Shown: positions 22,897 through 31,868 of the stretch, piece after piece
How positions within the stretch are numbered: position 1 is the first letter of the stretch
Layout: the number at the start of each line of letters is the position of its first letter
Notes under the pieces: generated by a model
Told to the model about the DNA's origin: nothing
Databases searched by the model: none
Seen by the model: only the letters and a program-made list of their open reading frames with translations
Program-made: the position numbers and the translations under genes
Assembly: GCA_945889625.1 (NCBI GenBank)
Contig: CAMDCE010000035.1
Location: 1 to 52,073, forward strand
From: Asaia bogorensis
Lineage (GTDB): Bacteria > Pseudomonadota > Alphaproteobacteria > Reyranellales > Reyranellaceae
DNA length: 52,073 nucleotides
Direction of reading: 5' to 3'

Positions 22897-23799
22897 TCAG
22901 GCCCTCACATGCCTGGCGACGAATTCCACCATATGCCCGAACATGTCGCCGCACTTCGACAGGTCGGGCGAGGAGCCCGGCTTGCGCTCCATGTCGACGT
23001 ATTCCAGCACGATCGAGCCGCCAGCCTTGCGATAGGCGGCGCAAAAGCGCTGCGGCTCGTTGCCGTCGAAGTCCGACTCGACGTCCTTGTAGTCGTGCAT
23101 GATGTCGCCGTGGGCCTGGTACCAGATCGCCGGCGGCGTGAGCACCTTCTCGGCCCGCTCGAGCGCGACCGTGGGGCTGCCCTCCGCCATGTTGGCCTCC
23201 GAGCGCCAGTAGGAGTCGTGGCGCGCGATGATCGACTTCGGCCATTCCGGCGGCGGCGTTTGCATCTGGGCGCGCCTGGCGTGGCGGTAGCGGCTGAGCG
23301 GGTTGATCACCGGCCACGACATGATCACGCACCGAACGGTGGCGTCGTGCGCGGCCGATCCGGCCGGAAGCTTGATCGCCGTATAGCGCGGATCGTGCGG
23401 GCGCATGGCGACCAGCATCGCGAGATGGCCGCCGCTCGACTGGCCCGAGAGGCCCACGAGGTCGGGCCGGGTCTTGAGCTCGCGCGCGTTGAGCTTGGCC
23501 CAGCGCACCGCGTAGTTGATGTCCTGCACCGAGGCGGGATAGGGCGCTTCGTTGCCGGAGCGGAAATCCAGCGCGATCGACACGATGCCGTGCGACGCCA
23601 TGTACTCGTGCCGCAGCTTCTCGGTCATGCGGTCGCTCATGCACCAGGCGCCGCCGTGGCACTCGACCATGGCCGGAAACGGCCCCGCTCCCCGCGGCTT
23701 GTAGACGCGCGCCAGCAACGGCTTGTCGCCGTGGCGAAGGTACTCGACATCGTCGACGTCGAACTCGGCGGTCTTGGCCTCGAGGACTGCAGTCGTCAT
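22897..23799 (-). CDS. Alpha/beta hydrolase (esterase, BD-FAE/HSL type)
   Basis: A 300-residue esterase-like hydrolase. HGGAW at about 48-52 is the oxyanion-hole motif, LSGQSSGGHLAML carries the nucleophile Ser, and IWYQAHGDIMHDY and FGHMVEFVARH provide the acid and His regions. No signal peptide. Substrate unknown; these enzymes cleave short-chain or arylformamide esters. It is divergent from the 8-oxoguanine deaminase gene, with 148 bases between starts. Confidence 0.85.
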   Translation of the reverse strand: MTTAVLEAKTAEFDVDDVEYLRHGDKPLLARVYKPRGAGPFPAMVECHGGAWCMSDRMTEKLRHEYMASHGIVSIALDFRSGNEAPYPASVQDINYAVRWAKLNARELKTRPDLVGLSGQSSGGHLAMLVAMRPHDPRYTAIKLPAGSAAHDATVRCVIMSWPVINPLSRYRHARRAQMQTPPPEWPKSIIARHDSYWRSEANMAEGSPTVALERAEKVLTPPAIWYQAHGDIMHDYKDVESDFDGNEPQRFCAAYRKAGGSIVLEYVDMERKPGSSPDLSKCGDMFGHMVEFVARHVRA

Positions 23800-23885
23800 G
23801 GCGCGTTCCCCAATATGTTTTGCTTCGTGTCGTTGGGCAGCCTAGCGCAAATCCGGCGAGCGTGAAATCGCGGTCGGCACCGATA

Positions 23886-23916
23886 TTGCGCTGGTGGGCG
23901 ACAGGCTTGCTATAGA
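23886..23916 (+). promoter_or_regulatory. Possible sigma-70 promoter for the deaminase gene
   Basis: TTGCGC at 23886-23891 and TATAGA at 23911-23916 with a 19-base spacer, 32 bases before the ATG. Spacing is slightly long, so this is a guess from sequence only. Confidence 0.3.
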
Positions 23917-23947
23917 CTGGGCCGCCGACCCAACACGGACTGCCGTC

Positions 23948-25363
23948 ATGCGCACACTCCTAGCCAAGAACGCCGACGTCCTCGTCACCATGGACGGCAG
24001 CCGCCGCGAGTTGAGGAACGCCGGCCTCTATGCCGAAGACGGCATCATCAAGAAGGTCGGGCCGACTGCGAAACTGCCGGCCACCGCCGACACGGTGATC
24101 GATCTCAGCGGACAAATCCTGCTGCCAGGCTTCGTCAACACCCACCATCATCTCAACCAGACGCTGACACGCAACTTTCCCGGCGCGCAGGACAACAATC
24201 TCTTCGCCTGGCTGAAGGTGCTTTATCGCGCCTGGGGCCGCACCGACGCCGAAGCCTCGCGCGCCAGCACCCTGGTCGGCCTCGGCGAACTCGCGCTGTC
24301 GGGCTGCACCACGGTTTTCGACCACAGCTACGTGTTCAAGAACGGCAACAACGTCGACTGCCAGATCGAGGCGGCGAAGGAACTGGGCGTGCGCTTCCAT
24401 GCCAGCCGCGGTTCGATGTCGCTCGGCGAATCCAAGGGTGGCTTGCCGCCCGACGACTGCGTCGAGGAGGAACCCTTCATCCTCAAGGACAGCCAGAGGG
24501 TCATCGAGAAATACCACGATCCTTCCGTGGGCTCGATGACGCAGATCGTGCTGGCGCCCTGCTCGCCCTTCTCGGTCACCGCCGGCCTCCTGAAGGACTC
24601 GGCAGCACTGGCCCGCCAATACAAAGTGAAGCTGCACACCCATCTCTGCGAAACCCTGGACGAAGAGCGCTACACGCTCGAACGCTTCTCGATGCGGCCG
24701 GTCGACTGGATGGAGACGCTGGGTTGGCTGGGCGAGGACGTCTGGTTCGCCCATGCCATCCACGTCGACGACGACGAGATCCGGAAGTTTGCCGCGTCGG
24801 GCTGTGGTGCCGCGCATTGCCCCTGCTCCAACATGCGACTTGGCTCCGGCATCGCGCCGGTCAAGAAGTACATGGCAGCCGGTGTGAAGGTCGGCCTCGG
24901 CGTCGACGGCTCGGCCAGCAACGACTCCTCGAACATGCTGCTCGAAGCCCGCCAGGCGATGTTGCTGGCGCGGCTGCGGCTTGGCCTGCTGCCGCCCGAG
25001 GGGCCGCGCAAGCACATGTTCCTGTCGCAGTCGCACCCGGTTCGCGCCGATGAGTGGATGACGGCCCGTGAGGTGCTCGAACTCGCCACGCTGGGCGGCG
25101 CCAGCGTGCTCGGCCGCAGCGATATCGGCTCGCTGGAGCCTGGCAAGTGCGCCGACTTCTTCTCCCTCGATCTTCACACCATCGGCTATGCCGGCGCCCT
25201 GCATGACCCGGTGGCGGCGGTGCTGTTCTGCGCGCCGCAGCAGGCCAGGCACACCGTGATCAACGGCAAGTCCGTGGTGAAGGACGGCCAGATCGTTACC
25301 ATGGACATGCGCCCTGTCGTGGCGACGCATAATCGCTGCGCCGCCAAGCTCGCGGCAGGATAA
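23948..25363 (+). CDS. 8-oxoguanine deaminase (amidohydrolase, TrzA/AtzA type)
   Basis: A 471-residue metal-dependent deaminase. LLPGFVNTHHHLNQTLTRNF (about 59-78) supplies two metal His ligands, KLHTHLCET the third, WFAHAIHVDDDE the next and GLGVDGSASNDSSN the metal Asp. The blocks HASRGSMSLGESKGGLPPDD and RPVDWMETLGWLGEDVWFAH are strongly characteristic of bacterial 8-oxoguanine deaminases, which convert 8-oxoguanine to uric acid and ammonia. Related hydrolases (atrazine chlorohydrolase, guanine deaminase) share only the metal motifs. Monocistronic, convergent with the following esterase gene (4 bases between stops). Confidence 0.88.
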   Translation: MRTLLAKNADVLVTMDGSRRELRNAGLYAEDGIIKKVGPTAKLPATADTVIDLSGQILLPGFVNTHHHLNQTLTRNFPGAQDNNLFAWLKVLYRAWGRTDAEASRASTLVGLGELALSGCTTVFDHSYVFKNGNNVDCQIEAAKELGVRFHASRGSMSLGESKGGLPPDDCVEEEPFILKDSQRVIEKYHDPSVGSMTQIVLAPCSPFSVTAGLLKDSAALARQYKVKLHTHLCETLDEERYTLERFSMRPVDWMETLGWLGEDVWFAHAIHVDDDEIRKFAASGCGAAHCPCSNMRLGSGIAPVKKYMAAGVKVGLGVDGSASNDSSNMLLEARQAMLLARLRLGLLPPEGPRKHMFLSQSHPVRADEWMTAREVLELATLGGASVLGRSDIGSLEPGKCADFFSLDLHTIGYAGALHDPVAAVLFCAPQQARHTVINGKSVVKDGQIVTMDMRPVVATHNRCAAKLAAG

Positions 25364-25367
25364 AGAT

Positions 25368-26255
25368 CTAACGCAGGTGGCTGCGGACAAAGGCGCCGGC
25401 GTTGGCGAGTGCGCGCCGGCCGGGCTCGAGGCCGGCGTTCCACAAGTGCCAGGCATGGATCATGTGCGGCCAGACCTCGAGCGTCACCGGCGTGTTGGCG
25501 GCCCCCGCCGCGGCGGCGAAGCGCGTCGAATCGGACTGCAGGGTCTCGTCGCCGCCAACCTGGATCAGCGTCGGCGGCAGGCCATGGAGGCTGGCAAAGA
25601 GCGGCGACAGGCGCGGGTCGCGCCGGTCCATGCCGGCCGGCACGTAGGCATCCGCCAGCTCGCCGAGATAGGCGTTGTGAATGAGCGGATCGACGGCGTC
25701 CTTGGTGGTCATGGTCTCGCCGGACATAGTGAGGTCGGTCCAGGGCGAGATGAGCCACAGGCAGCCTGGCCGCTCCTCGTCCGCGGCGCGCAGCCGGTTG
25801 GCCAGCACGACGCCGAGGCCGCCGCCCGCGCTGTCGCCGCCGATGGCGATATGGCGTGCTTCCATTCCCTGCCGGCGCAGGAAGCGCCACGCCGTCAGCG
25901 CGTCGTCCAGCGCGGCGGGAAACGGATGTTCGGGTGCGAGGCGAAATTCCACCGCCAGCGTCCGCATGCCCGCCGCACGTCCCGCCTCGCTCACCATGCG
26001 GCGGTGACTCAGTATCGAGCCCGAGCAATAGCCGCCGCCATGGAAATAGAGCAGCGCGCGCCTGCTGTTGGCGCCCGGCGCCACAGACCATTCGCCCGGC
26101 ATCCCGTCGACATCGACCGGCTGCAGCTTGATGTCGGATGCCGCTGGCCAGTGCGCGCCCACCTCATCCATCCGTTCGCGACGCGCCGGCCAGCCCACGG
26201 GCCTGGGCTTGGCCGCCAGCAATGCGCGGATCGCGTCGATCTCGGTCTCGGCCAT
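25368..26255 (-). CDS. Alpha/beta hydrolase, hormone-sensitive-lipase family
   Basis: A 295-residue HSL-type carboxylesterase. LLYFHGGGYCSGSI is the HGGG oxyanion motif, IAIGGDSAGGGLG the nucleophile Ser, LIQVGGDETLQSDS the Asp and WPHMIHAWHL the His. The ATG at 26255 (MAETEIDAIRALL) is preferred to one 15 codons upstream because the N-terminal cap helix begins here. Acts on short acyl esters; substrate unknown. One of four hydrolases of this superfamily in 21.7-33 kb. Confidence 0.87.
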   Translation of the reverse strand: MAETEIDAIRALLAAKPRPVGWPARRERMDEVGAHWPAASDIKLQPVDVDGMPGEWSVAPGANSRRALLYFHGGGYCSGSILSHRRMVSEAGRAAGMRTLAVEFRLAPEHPFPAALDDALTAWRFLRRQGMEARHIAIGGDSAGGGLGVVLANRLRAADEERPGCLWLISPWTDLTMSGETMTTKDAVDPLIHNAYLGELADAYVPAGMDRRDPRLSPLFASLHGLPPTLIQVGGDETLQSDSTRFAAAAGAANTPVTLEVWPHMIHAWHLWNAGLEPGRRALANAGAFVRSHLR

Positions 26256-26337
26256 CGTCACCCTCGCTTCGGCAACCAGCGTAGGACAAGCTCGGCGCAC
26301 TTGTCATATGGTCCTGTCGCCCAGAATGGAGTTTGCA

Positions 26338-27075
26338 ATGGCAGGCAAGATCTATGTCGGCATCGGCGGCTGGACCTTCGAGCCGTGGCGCGGGACCTTC
26401 TATCCTGCCGACCTGACGCACAAGCGCGAGCTGGAATATGCCAGCCGCAAGCTCACCTCGATCGAGATCAACGGCACCTACTATTCGAGCTTCAAGCCGG
26501 CGAGCTGGGCCAAGTGGCGCGCCGAGACACCCGATGGCTTCGTGTTCTCCATGAAAGCCTCGCGCTTCTGCACCAACCGGCGCGTGCTGGCGGAAGCCGG
26601 CGAGTCGATCCAACGCTATGTCAGCCAGGGCCTGACCGAGCTCGGCGATCGCATCGGCCCGATCAACTGGCAGTTCATGGGCACCAAGAAATTCGATCCC
26701 GAGGATATCGCAGCCTTCCTGAAGCTCCTGCCGCGTGAGGTGGGCTCGCTGCCGCTGCGTCACGCGCTCGAAGTGCGCCACCCGAGCTTCAAGGACAGAC
26801 GATTCTACGATCTCTGCCGCAAGCACAACGCCGCGATCGTCCATGCGCATGACGCCGACTTCCCGGAGGTCGACGAGCCGACCGCCGATTTCACCTACGC
26901 CCGCCTGATGAAGAGCGAGGACAAGGTGAAGACCGGCTACAAACCCGCCGAACTCGACAAATGGGCCAACAAGGCCAGGGCGTGGGCGAAAAAAGGCGAC
27001 GCCTTCATCTATTTCATTTCCGGCGCCAAGGTGCGCAATCCGGCTGCGGCGCGGGCGCTGATCGAACGGGTCTAG
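26338..27075 (+). CDS. DUF72 family protein
   Basis: A 245-residue TIM-barrel-like protein of the DUF72 (YecE) family. IYVGIGGWTFEPWRGTFYP, SIEINGTYYSSFKPASWAKW and GFVFSMKASRFCTNRR are the conserved opening blocks; HALEVRHPSF and TYARLMKSEDKVKTGY follow. The biochemical function is unknown. ATG 26338 is chosen; an alternative ATG at 26326 adds four residues. It precedes the ArsR gene by 48 bases in the same direction. Confidence 0.88.
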   Translation: MAGKIYVGIGGWTFEPWRGTFYPADLTHKRELEYASRKLTSIEINGTYYSSFKPASWAKWRAETPDGFVFSMKASRFCTNRRVLAEAGESIQRYVSQGLTELGDRIGPINWQFMGTKKFDPEDIAAFLKLLPREVGSLPLRHALEVRHPSFKDRRFYDLCRKHNAAIVHAHDADFPEVDEPTADFTYARLMKSEDKVKTGYKPAELDKWANKARAWAKKGDAFIYFISGAKVRNPAAARALIERV

Positions 27076-27123
27076 GCCGGCTGGCGCTTGACAGGGACCG
27101 CTGGCGGCCCAATACTTAACGTC

Positions 27124-27543
27124 ATGGTTAACTATCAACAGCCCGCACTCGACCGCACCTTCGCCGCCCTGGCCGATCCGACCCGCCGCGCCCTGCTCGC
27201 CCGGCTCGACGCCGAAGAGGGCCTGTCGGTCAGCGAACTTGCCCGCCCCTTCCCGGTGTCGTTGCCGGCAATCATGAAGCATCTCGACGTGCTGAGCGAC
27301 GCCGGCCTGATCGTGCGCAAGAAAACCGGGCGCACCGTGGCTTGTCAGCTCACTCCGGCGCCCATGGAGCAAGCGATGAACTGGCTGGCCCGCTACGAAC
27401 GCTACTGGACCGAACAGCTCGACCGGCTCGCCGCCTTTCTGGAGAAAGACCCATGGCAACCAAGCCCAGCCTCGCCCTCAAGCGCCGCCTCAAGGCGCCG
27501 CCGGCCCAAGTCTTCCAAGCCTGGACGGTCCCGGAAAAAATGA
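27124..27543 (+). CDS. ArsR-family transcriptional regulator
   Basis: A 139-residue winged-helix regulator: ALADPTRRALLARLDAEEGLSVSELA and SLPAIMKHLDVLSDAGLIVRKKTGR are helix-turn-helix and wing of the type that accompanies SRPBCC proteins. No metal-binding Cys pair, so metal sensing is unlikely. The last ~30 codons (KDPWQPSPASPSSAASRRRR and beyond) overlap the next gene by 91 bases in another frame and are basic, low-complexity sequence, probably a read-on tail. Pairs of this kind are typically co-transcribed, with the regulator controlling its own operon. Confidence 0.85.
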   Translation: MVNYQQPALDRTFAALADPTRRALLARLDAEEGLSVSELARPFPVSLPAIMKHLDVLSDAGLIVRKKTGRTVACQLTPAPMEQAMNWLARYERYWTEQLDRLAAFLEKDPWQPSPASPSSAASRRRRPKSSKPGRSRKK

Positions 27544-27881
27544 CCCGCTGGTGGGGCGCCAACAACGAGGCGTCCCGCACCGCCGAAGCCGATGTCAGGG
27601 TCGACGGCCGCTTCCATGTCGGTTTCAAGGGCGACAACGGCGAACAGCACGACGTGAGCGGCGTCTACCGCGAGATCGTTTCCGACCGGCGGCTGGTCTT
27701 CACCTGGGCATGGCGGTCGACGCCGGAGCGTGAGTCCCAGGTGACGGTCGACCTCAAACCCGATGGCGACGGCACGATCCTGACACTGACGCACGAGCAG
27801 TTCTTCAGCGAAAAGGCGCGCGACGACCATCGCGTCGGCTGGACCCTTGGCCTCGACAACCTCGAAAGGCTTTTTGCGTGA
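27453..27881 (+). CDS. SRPBCC (AHSA1-like) domain protein
   Basis: A 142-residue START-like lipid/ligand-binding protein: LKRRLKAPPAQVFQAWTVPEKMTRWWG, GRFHVGFKGDNGEQHDVSGVYREIV, RLVFTWAW and GWTLGLDNLERLFA are the AHSA1-type blocks. Ligand unknown. It starts inside the ArsR gene and its TGA overlaps the GTG start of the next gene, so ArsR, this gene and the transglutaminase-like gene are one operon. Confidence 0.85.
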   Translation: MATKPSLALKRRLKAPPAQVFQAWTVPEKMTRWWGANNEASRTAEADVRVDGRFHVGFKGDNGEQHDVSGVYREIVSDRRLVFTWAWRSTPERESQVTVDLKPDGDGTILTLTHEQFFSEKARDDHRVGWTLGLDNLERLFA

Positions 27882-28735
27882 ACCTCGATTTCTACCGCCG
27901 ACCCGCGACGATGAGCGCGACCGGACAGCAGGCACGGCAGTTGGACGGCCTGCCGCACGACGTCGGAGCATTAGCGAAGATCGTGCAAGGCCTGCTGATG
28001 CACGAGCACATCGCGCCGGCCTACGGCGTGAGCCTGTCGGGCGACCAGCACGCCGAGGCGCATCTCCGCCCGGTCGAAAGCATGCTCGAGCGCATCGCAG
28101 CGCACGATCCGCAGTCGCTCACCGCAGCCCGGCCGGCCGGCGAGCGTCTGGTCGGCGTCTGCCGTCACTTCGCCCTGCTCCATGTCGCCATGCTGCGCAG
28201 CCAGGCGGTGCCGGCGCGGGCGCGTTGCGGCTTCGGTGCGTATTTCCAGGAGGGCCAGTTCCTCGACCATTGGGTCACGGAATACTGGAATGCCTCCCGG
28301 GCGCGCTGGGTGATGATCGATGCCCAGCTCGACCAGCGCCAGCGCGAGTTGTTCAAGATCGGCTTCGACCCGCTCGACATACCGCGTGACCGGTTCCTGA
28401 TCGCCGGCGACGCCTGGCAGCTCTGCCGCACCGGCAAGGCCCGGCCGCAGGCATTCGGCATCCTCGACATGTTCGGGCTGTGGTTCATCGCCAGCAACGT
28501 CATCCGCGACCTCGCCGCGCTCAACAACCGCGAGATGCTGCCGTGGGACACCTGGGGCGTCATGACCCGCGAGGACAAGGATCTCGACATCGGGCTGATC
28601 GATCGGCTGGCTGCGCTGACGCGCGAACCCGACAGCCATTTCGACGAACTGCGCGGGGTCTATGAAAAGGACAAGCGCCTGCGCGTGCCGGATGTCGTGT
28701 TCAACAATGTACTCAACCGTCCTGAAGCTGCCTGA
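27878..28735 (+). CDS. Transglutaminase-like protein
   Basis: A 285-residue protein with a transglutaminase-core (papain-like) domain. Catalytic triad visible as Cys95 in VGVCRHFA, His131 in LDHWVTEYWNASRARW and Asp148 in VMIDAQLD. The N-terminal 85 residues are alpha-helical and the last ~110 include GILDMFGLWFIASNVIRDLAALNNREMLPWDTWG. Could be a cysteine protease or amidase; no signal peptide. GTG start overlaps the previous stop (GTGA). Confidence 0.8.
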   Translation: MNLDFYRRPATMSATGQQARQLDGLPHDVGALAKIVQGLLMHEHIAPAYGVSLSGDQHAEAHLRPVESMLERIAAHDPQSLTAARPAGERLVGVCRHFALLHVAMLRSQAVPARARCGFGAYFQEGQFLDHWVTEYWNASRARWVMIDAQLDQRQRELFKIGFDPLDIPRDRFLIAGDAWQLCRTGKARPQAFGILDMFGLWFIASNVIRDLAALNNREMLPWDTWGVMTREDKDLDIGLIDRLAALTREPDSHFDELRGVYEKDKRLRVPDVVFNNVLNRPEAA

Positions 28736-28749
28736 GAAAGGAGATCGCC

Positions 28750-29484
28750 ATGGAAGTTCACAAGACCGTCTCCCGAGACGAATGGATCGCCGCCCGCCGT
28801 GAGCTCCTGGCCAAGGAGAAGGAACTCCTGAAGGCGCGCGACAGGCTGCGGCAGCAGACGCGCGAGCTGCCCTGGGTCAAGGTCGACAAGAACTATCTGT
28901 TCGAGGGACCGAACGGCAAAGAGACCCTCTCCGACCTGTTCGCCGGCCGCAGCCAGCTCGTGGTCAATCACTTCATGCTGGGACCGGGCTGGAAGGAGGG
29001 CTGCGTCGGCTGCTCGTTCGGCGCCGATCAGGTCGACGGCTCGGTCGTGCATCTGACCAATCACGACGTCATGTTCGTGGCCGTGTCGCGCGCGCCCTAT
29101 CCGGAGATCGCCGCCTTCCACAAGCGCATGGGTTGGCGCTTCAAATGGGTGTCGTCCAACGGCTCGGACTTCAACTTCGACTACAACGTCTCTTTCACCG
29201 AGGCGGACAGGGCTCGCGGCAAGGCCTCGTACAATTTCCAGGAAGGCGGGTTCATGAGCGATGAGATGCCGGGACTCAGCGTCTTCTACAAGGACGAGGC
29301 CGGCGACGTTTTCCACACCTACTCGGCGTTCGCCCGCGGCAGCGAGCTGATCGGCGGCGTCTACGGCATCCTCGACGTGACGCCCAAGGGCCGCAACGAA
29401 CCGCCCGGCGGAAATCTCACCGCCTGGGTCCGCCACCACGACAAGTACGAGGAAAAAGCCGGAGATTCCTGCTGCCACAGCTAG
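28750..29484 (+). CDS. DUF899 thioredoxin-like protein
   Basis: A 244-residue DUF899 protein. PWVKVDKNYLFEGPNGKETLSDLFAGRSQL, HFMLGPGWKEGCVGCSFGADQ (a CxxC at 85-88), VSRAPYPEIAAFHKRMGWRFKWVSS and FYKDEAGDVFHTYSAFARGSE are the family blocks. The fold is thioredoxin-like and the CxxC suggests redox activity; the true reaction is unknown. The tail ends in SCCHS. GGAGA lies before the ATG. 14 bases after the previous gene, so probably in the same operon. Confidence 0.88.
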   Translation: MEVHKTVSRDEWIAARRELLAKEKELLKARDRLRQQTRELPWVKVDKNYLFEGPNGKETLSDLFAGRSQLVVNHFMLGPGWKEGCVGCSFGADQVDGSVVHLTNHDVMFVAVSRAPYPEIAAFHKRMGWRFKWVSSNGSDFNFDYNVSFTEADRARGKASYNFQEGGFMSDEMPGLSVFYKDEAGDVFHTYSAFARGSELIGGVYGILDVTPKGRNEPPGGNLTAWVRHHDKYEEKAGDSCCHS

Positions 29485-29523
29485 GCCGGATGGGTAAGCT
29501 CGGGCTCTCCAGAGGAGGAACTC

Positions 29524-29982
29524 ATGCCCGCTCTTTCGCTCGACCACTGGAATATCTACTGCAAGGACCTCAAGGCCACGGTGCGCTTCTATGAGCGCTA
29601 TGTCGGCCTGACGGACGGCGACCGGCCGCCCTTCAATTTCCCCGGCGCCTGGCTCTATGCCGGCGAGAAGCCGATCCTGCATCTCGTGTCGGAAACCGGC
29701 AGCAAGGGACACGGCAGCGGCGCCATCGACCACGTGGCGATCAACTGCGCCGATATCCGCGGCACCATCAAGCAGCTCAAGAAGGACGGCCAGCCGTTCG
29801 AGGTGCGCAAGGTGCCGGCCCGTCCGCTGCAGCAGGTCTTCATCCACGATCCTGACGGCGTCATGATCGAACTCAATTTCTGGAACGAAGCCGCCGTGCC
29901 GGAAGTCGAGAAGACCGATGCCCTGCCGGGCGAACGCACCCGCAACGCCAAGAAGAGCAAGAAGAAGCTCGTTCCGGCCTGA
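29524..29982 (+). CDS. Glyoxalase/VOC family protein
   Basis: A 152-residue VOC protein with the two beta-alpha-beta-beta-beta units: LSLDHWNIYCKDLKATVRFYERYVGL (His8 ligand) and AIDHVAINCADIRGTIKQLKKDG, then QQVFIHDPDGVMIELNFWN (terminal Glu ligand). A basic Lys-rich tail (NAKKSKKKLVPA) follows. Probably a metal-dependent small-molecule lyase or dioxygenase; substrate unknown. GAGGAGG upstream of ATG. Confidence 0.88.
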   Translation: MPALSLDHWNIYCKDLKATVRFYERYVGLTDGDRPPFNFPGAWLYAGEKPILHLVSETGSKGHGSGAIDHVAINCADIRGTIKQLKKDGQPFEVRKVPARPLQQVFIHDPDGVMIELNFWNEAAVPEVEKTDALPGERTRNAKKSKKKLVPA

Positions 29983-30036
29983 GCATACGTCGAGCCCTGG
30001 CGGCGGTCGCCTTTCTGATCGCCGCCGACAACCGCC

Positions 30037-30498
30037 TCAATCGAGCGTCGAGGTGGCCCGCAGCTTTTCCCAATAGTCGGCCGGCAACAAATCGCGGCCG
30101 GCCAGCAGGTGGGCGAGATAAGCGCGGGTCGGCCGCAGCCCCTCGCCCACGCGCAGCGCCACGTAGGTGATCGCATCGACCGTGTCAGCGGTGTCGGCGC
30201 GCACTACCGGCACGGTCCGGCGCTCATAGTGGCCGCCGGCAACGCCCTCCCAATGGTCAAGGATCTCGAAGCCCTTGGGCGGCAAGGCGTTCAGCGTGCC
30301 GTACACGACGCCGGCGGCGGCCTGCACGATGTTGCCGGCGCCGGCCCCCGCCCGCGCCTGCTTGTTGAAGGCGAGCCGCCAGCCCTCCAGCCGGCCGCCG
30401 ACGCGTTGCGGCCTGTCGGCCACGCCGCCGCGTCTCAAGCGATCGTCGATCAGGCGCGCCGGGTCCATGTTCGAGCCGTAGGCGAAATACCACTTCAT
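30037..30498 (-). CDS. Gamma-glutamylcyclotransferase-like protein (AIG2/GGCT)
   Basis: A 153-residue GGCT-fold protein. WYFAYGSNMDPARL (YGSNM at 6-10) is the substrate-binding loop, FNKQARAGAGAGNIV and GVVYGTLNALPPKGFEILDHWEG carry the fold with the likely catalytic Glu in DHWEG, and HYERRTVPV the strand after. It may release 5-oxoproline from gamma-glutamyl compounds. Its ATG overlaps the cyclase stop as ATGA, so it is the second gene of that operon. Confidence 0.87.
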   Translation of the reverse strand: MKWYFAYGSNMDPARLIDDRLRRGGVADRPQRVGGRLEGWRLAFNKQARAGAGAGNIVQAAAGVVYGTLNALPPKGFEILDHWEGVAGGHYERRTVPVVRADTADTVDAITYVALRVGEGLRPTRAYLAHLLAGRDLLPADYWEKLRATSTLD

Positions 30499-31778
30499 GC
30501 CAGCCGCCAGACGCGCACGGCCTCGTCGTAGCCGCGGATCGCCAGCGGGCCGAGATCGGTGGCGCCGCCGGCCATGGCGACCTCCCGCAAGGCGTCGGAG
30601 ACGAGCAGGCGCGAGCCGGTCTCCTTGGTGAGCTGCTCCAGCCGGGCGGCAAGATTGACCGTGTCGCCGATCACCGTGTACTCCTTGCGCTGCGGCGAGC
30701 CCACCGTGCCGGTCACCGCTTCGCCGATATGGATGCCGATGCCGATGCGCAGCGCCTGATCGGGCCGCATTCGGTTCCAGTCGTCGACCGCCTTCAGCAT
30801 GGCTTGGCCGGCGGCGAGCGCGTTCGTCGCAGCCGCGGGATCGGCCAGCGGCGCGCCGAACAACGCCAGGAAGCCGTCACCGAGGAACTTGTTGACGATG
30901 CCGTTGTGGCGATCGACGATTTCCACCATCACGGCGAAGAAGTCGTTGAGCAGCGCCACGGTCACGTCGGCCGGCCGCACCCGCGTCATGGCGGTGAAGC
31001 CGCGGATGTCGAGGAACATCACGCAGACGGTCCGCATCTCGCTCGGCGGGTCGGCATGCGTGGCGAGGAGCTGGTCGACGACGGCCGGCGAGACGTGCTG
31101 GCCGAACAGGTTGGTGACGCGGTCGCGCGCCGCAGTCGCCGCCATTGAGTTCTGGAACTGGCGACGCAGGCTCTGCGCCACGATGCCGGCGACTACGCCT
31201 GCCAACAGCAGCATGAAGCTGCGGCTCAGATGATACATGAGCGTCTGTTCAGGACGATCACCTGCGACGTCGACCGGCAGCAGCCAGAGCGCAAGGCCAA
31301 GCTGCTGGATCGCCGCAACCGCACCGGTCCACAGCGACAGCCAGAAATCCAGCCGCAGGGTCGAGAGCACGATGAACACGAAATAAAGCAGCGGCGGCCA
31401 GTAAGCGAACACCGCTTGCGGGTCCATATGGCCGGCAATCCCGTAGATCATGACGCTGGGCAGGCTGGTCTCGATCAGCGCATTGCCGAAGCGCGCGATG
31501 CGCGGGAAATCCTTGTCCTGTGCGCTTCGCCAACGCACGATCGAGAGTGCACCCAACTCGTAGACCACGAACGGCCCGATCGCGGACAGCGGCAGCCAGG
31601 GACTGATGCCGCCGTGGAACAGCCGCTGACTGAGATCCGGCAGGAAAATCGAACCCGACACGGTGGTGGCGAGAAGGACAGCCAGGATGATCGCCAGGGC
31701 CCGCATGCGCTGCTGCTCGCTGCGCATGATTTCGCGCCGGAGCGCGTCGCCGTAGCCGTCGGGTGTCGTTTCGGCCAT
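30495..31778 (-). CDS. Membrane-bound class III adenylate/guanylate cyclase
   Basis: A 427-residue protein: N-terminal ~210 residues with about six membrane helices (first from about 26), a short coiled linker, then a class III cyclase domain. Metal Asp residues sit in VMFLDIRGFTAMTR (Asp247) and NKFLGDGFLALFG (Asp291); RIGIGIHIGEAVTGTVGS and YTVIGDTVNLAARLEQLTKE complete the catalytic core. It should make cAMP (or cGMP) in response to a membrane signal. First gene of a two-gene operon with the GGCT-like gene. Confidence 0.92.
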   Translation of the reverse strand: MAETTPDGYGDALRREIMRSEQQRMRALAIILAVLLATTVSGSIFLPDLSQRLFHGGISPWLPLSAIGPFVVYELGALSIVRWRSAQDKDFPRIARFGNALIETSLPSVMIYGIAGHMDPQAVFAYWPPLLYFVFIVLSTLRLDFWLSLWTGAVAAIQQLGLALWLLPVDVAGDRPEQTLMYHLSRSFMLLLAGVVAGIVAQSLRRQFQNSMAATAARDRVTNLFGQHVSPAVVDQLLATHADPPSEMRTVCVMFLDIRGFTAMTRVRPADVTVALLNDFFAVMVEIVDRHNGIVNKFLGDGFLALFGAPLADPAAATNALAAGQAMLKAVDDWNRMRPDQALRIGIGIHIGEAVTGTVGSPQRKEYTVIGDTVNLAARLEQLTKETGSRLLVSDALREVAMAGGATDLGPLAIRGYDEAVRVWRLA

Positions 31779-31868
31779 TGGACAATCAAGCTAGCCAGCC
31801 GGCGCTGCCGCGTCGAGGCGGCAGCCCTCCCCCTGCCCGCCCAGCAAGGGACATGGTAGGAAAAGACG

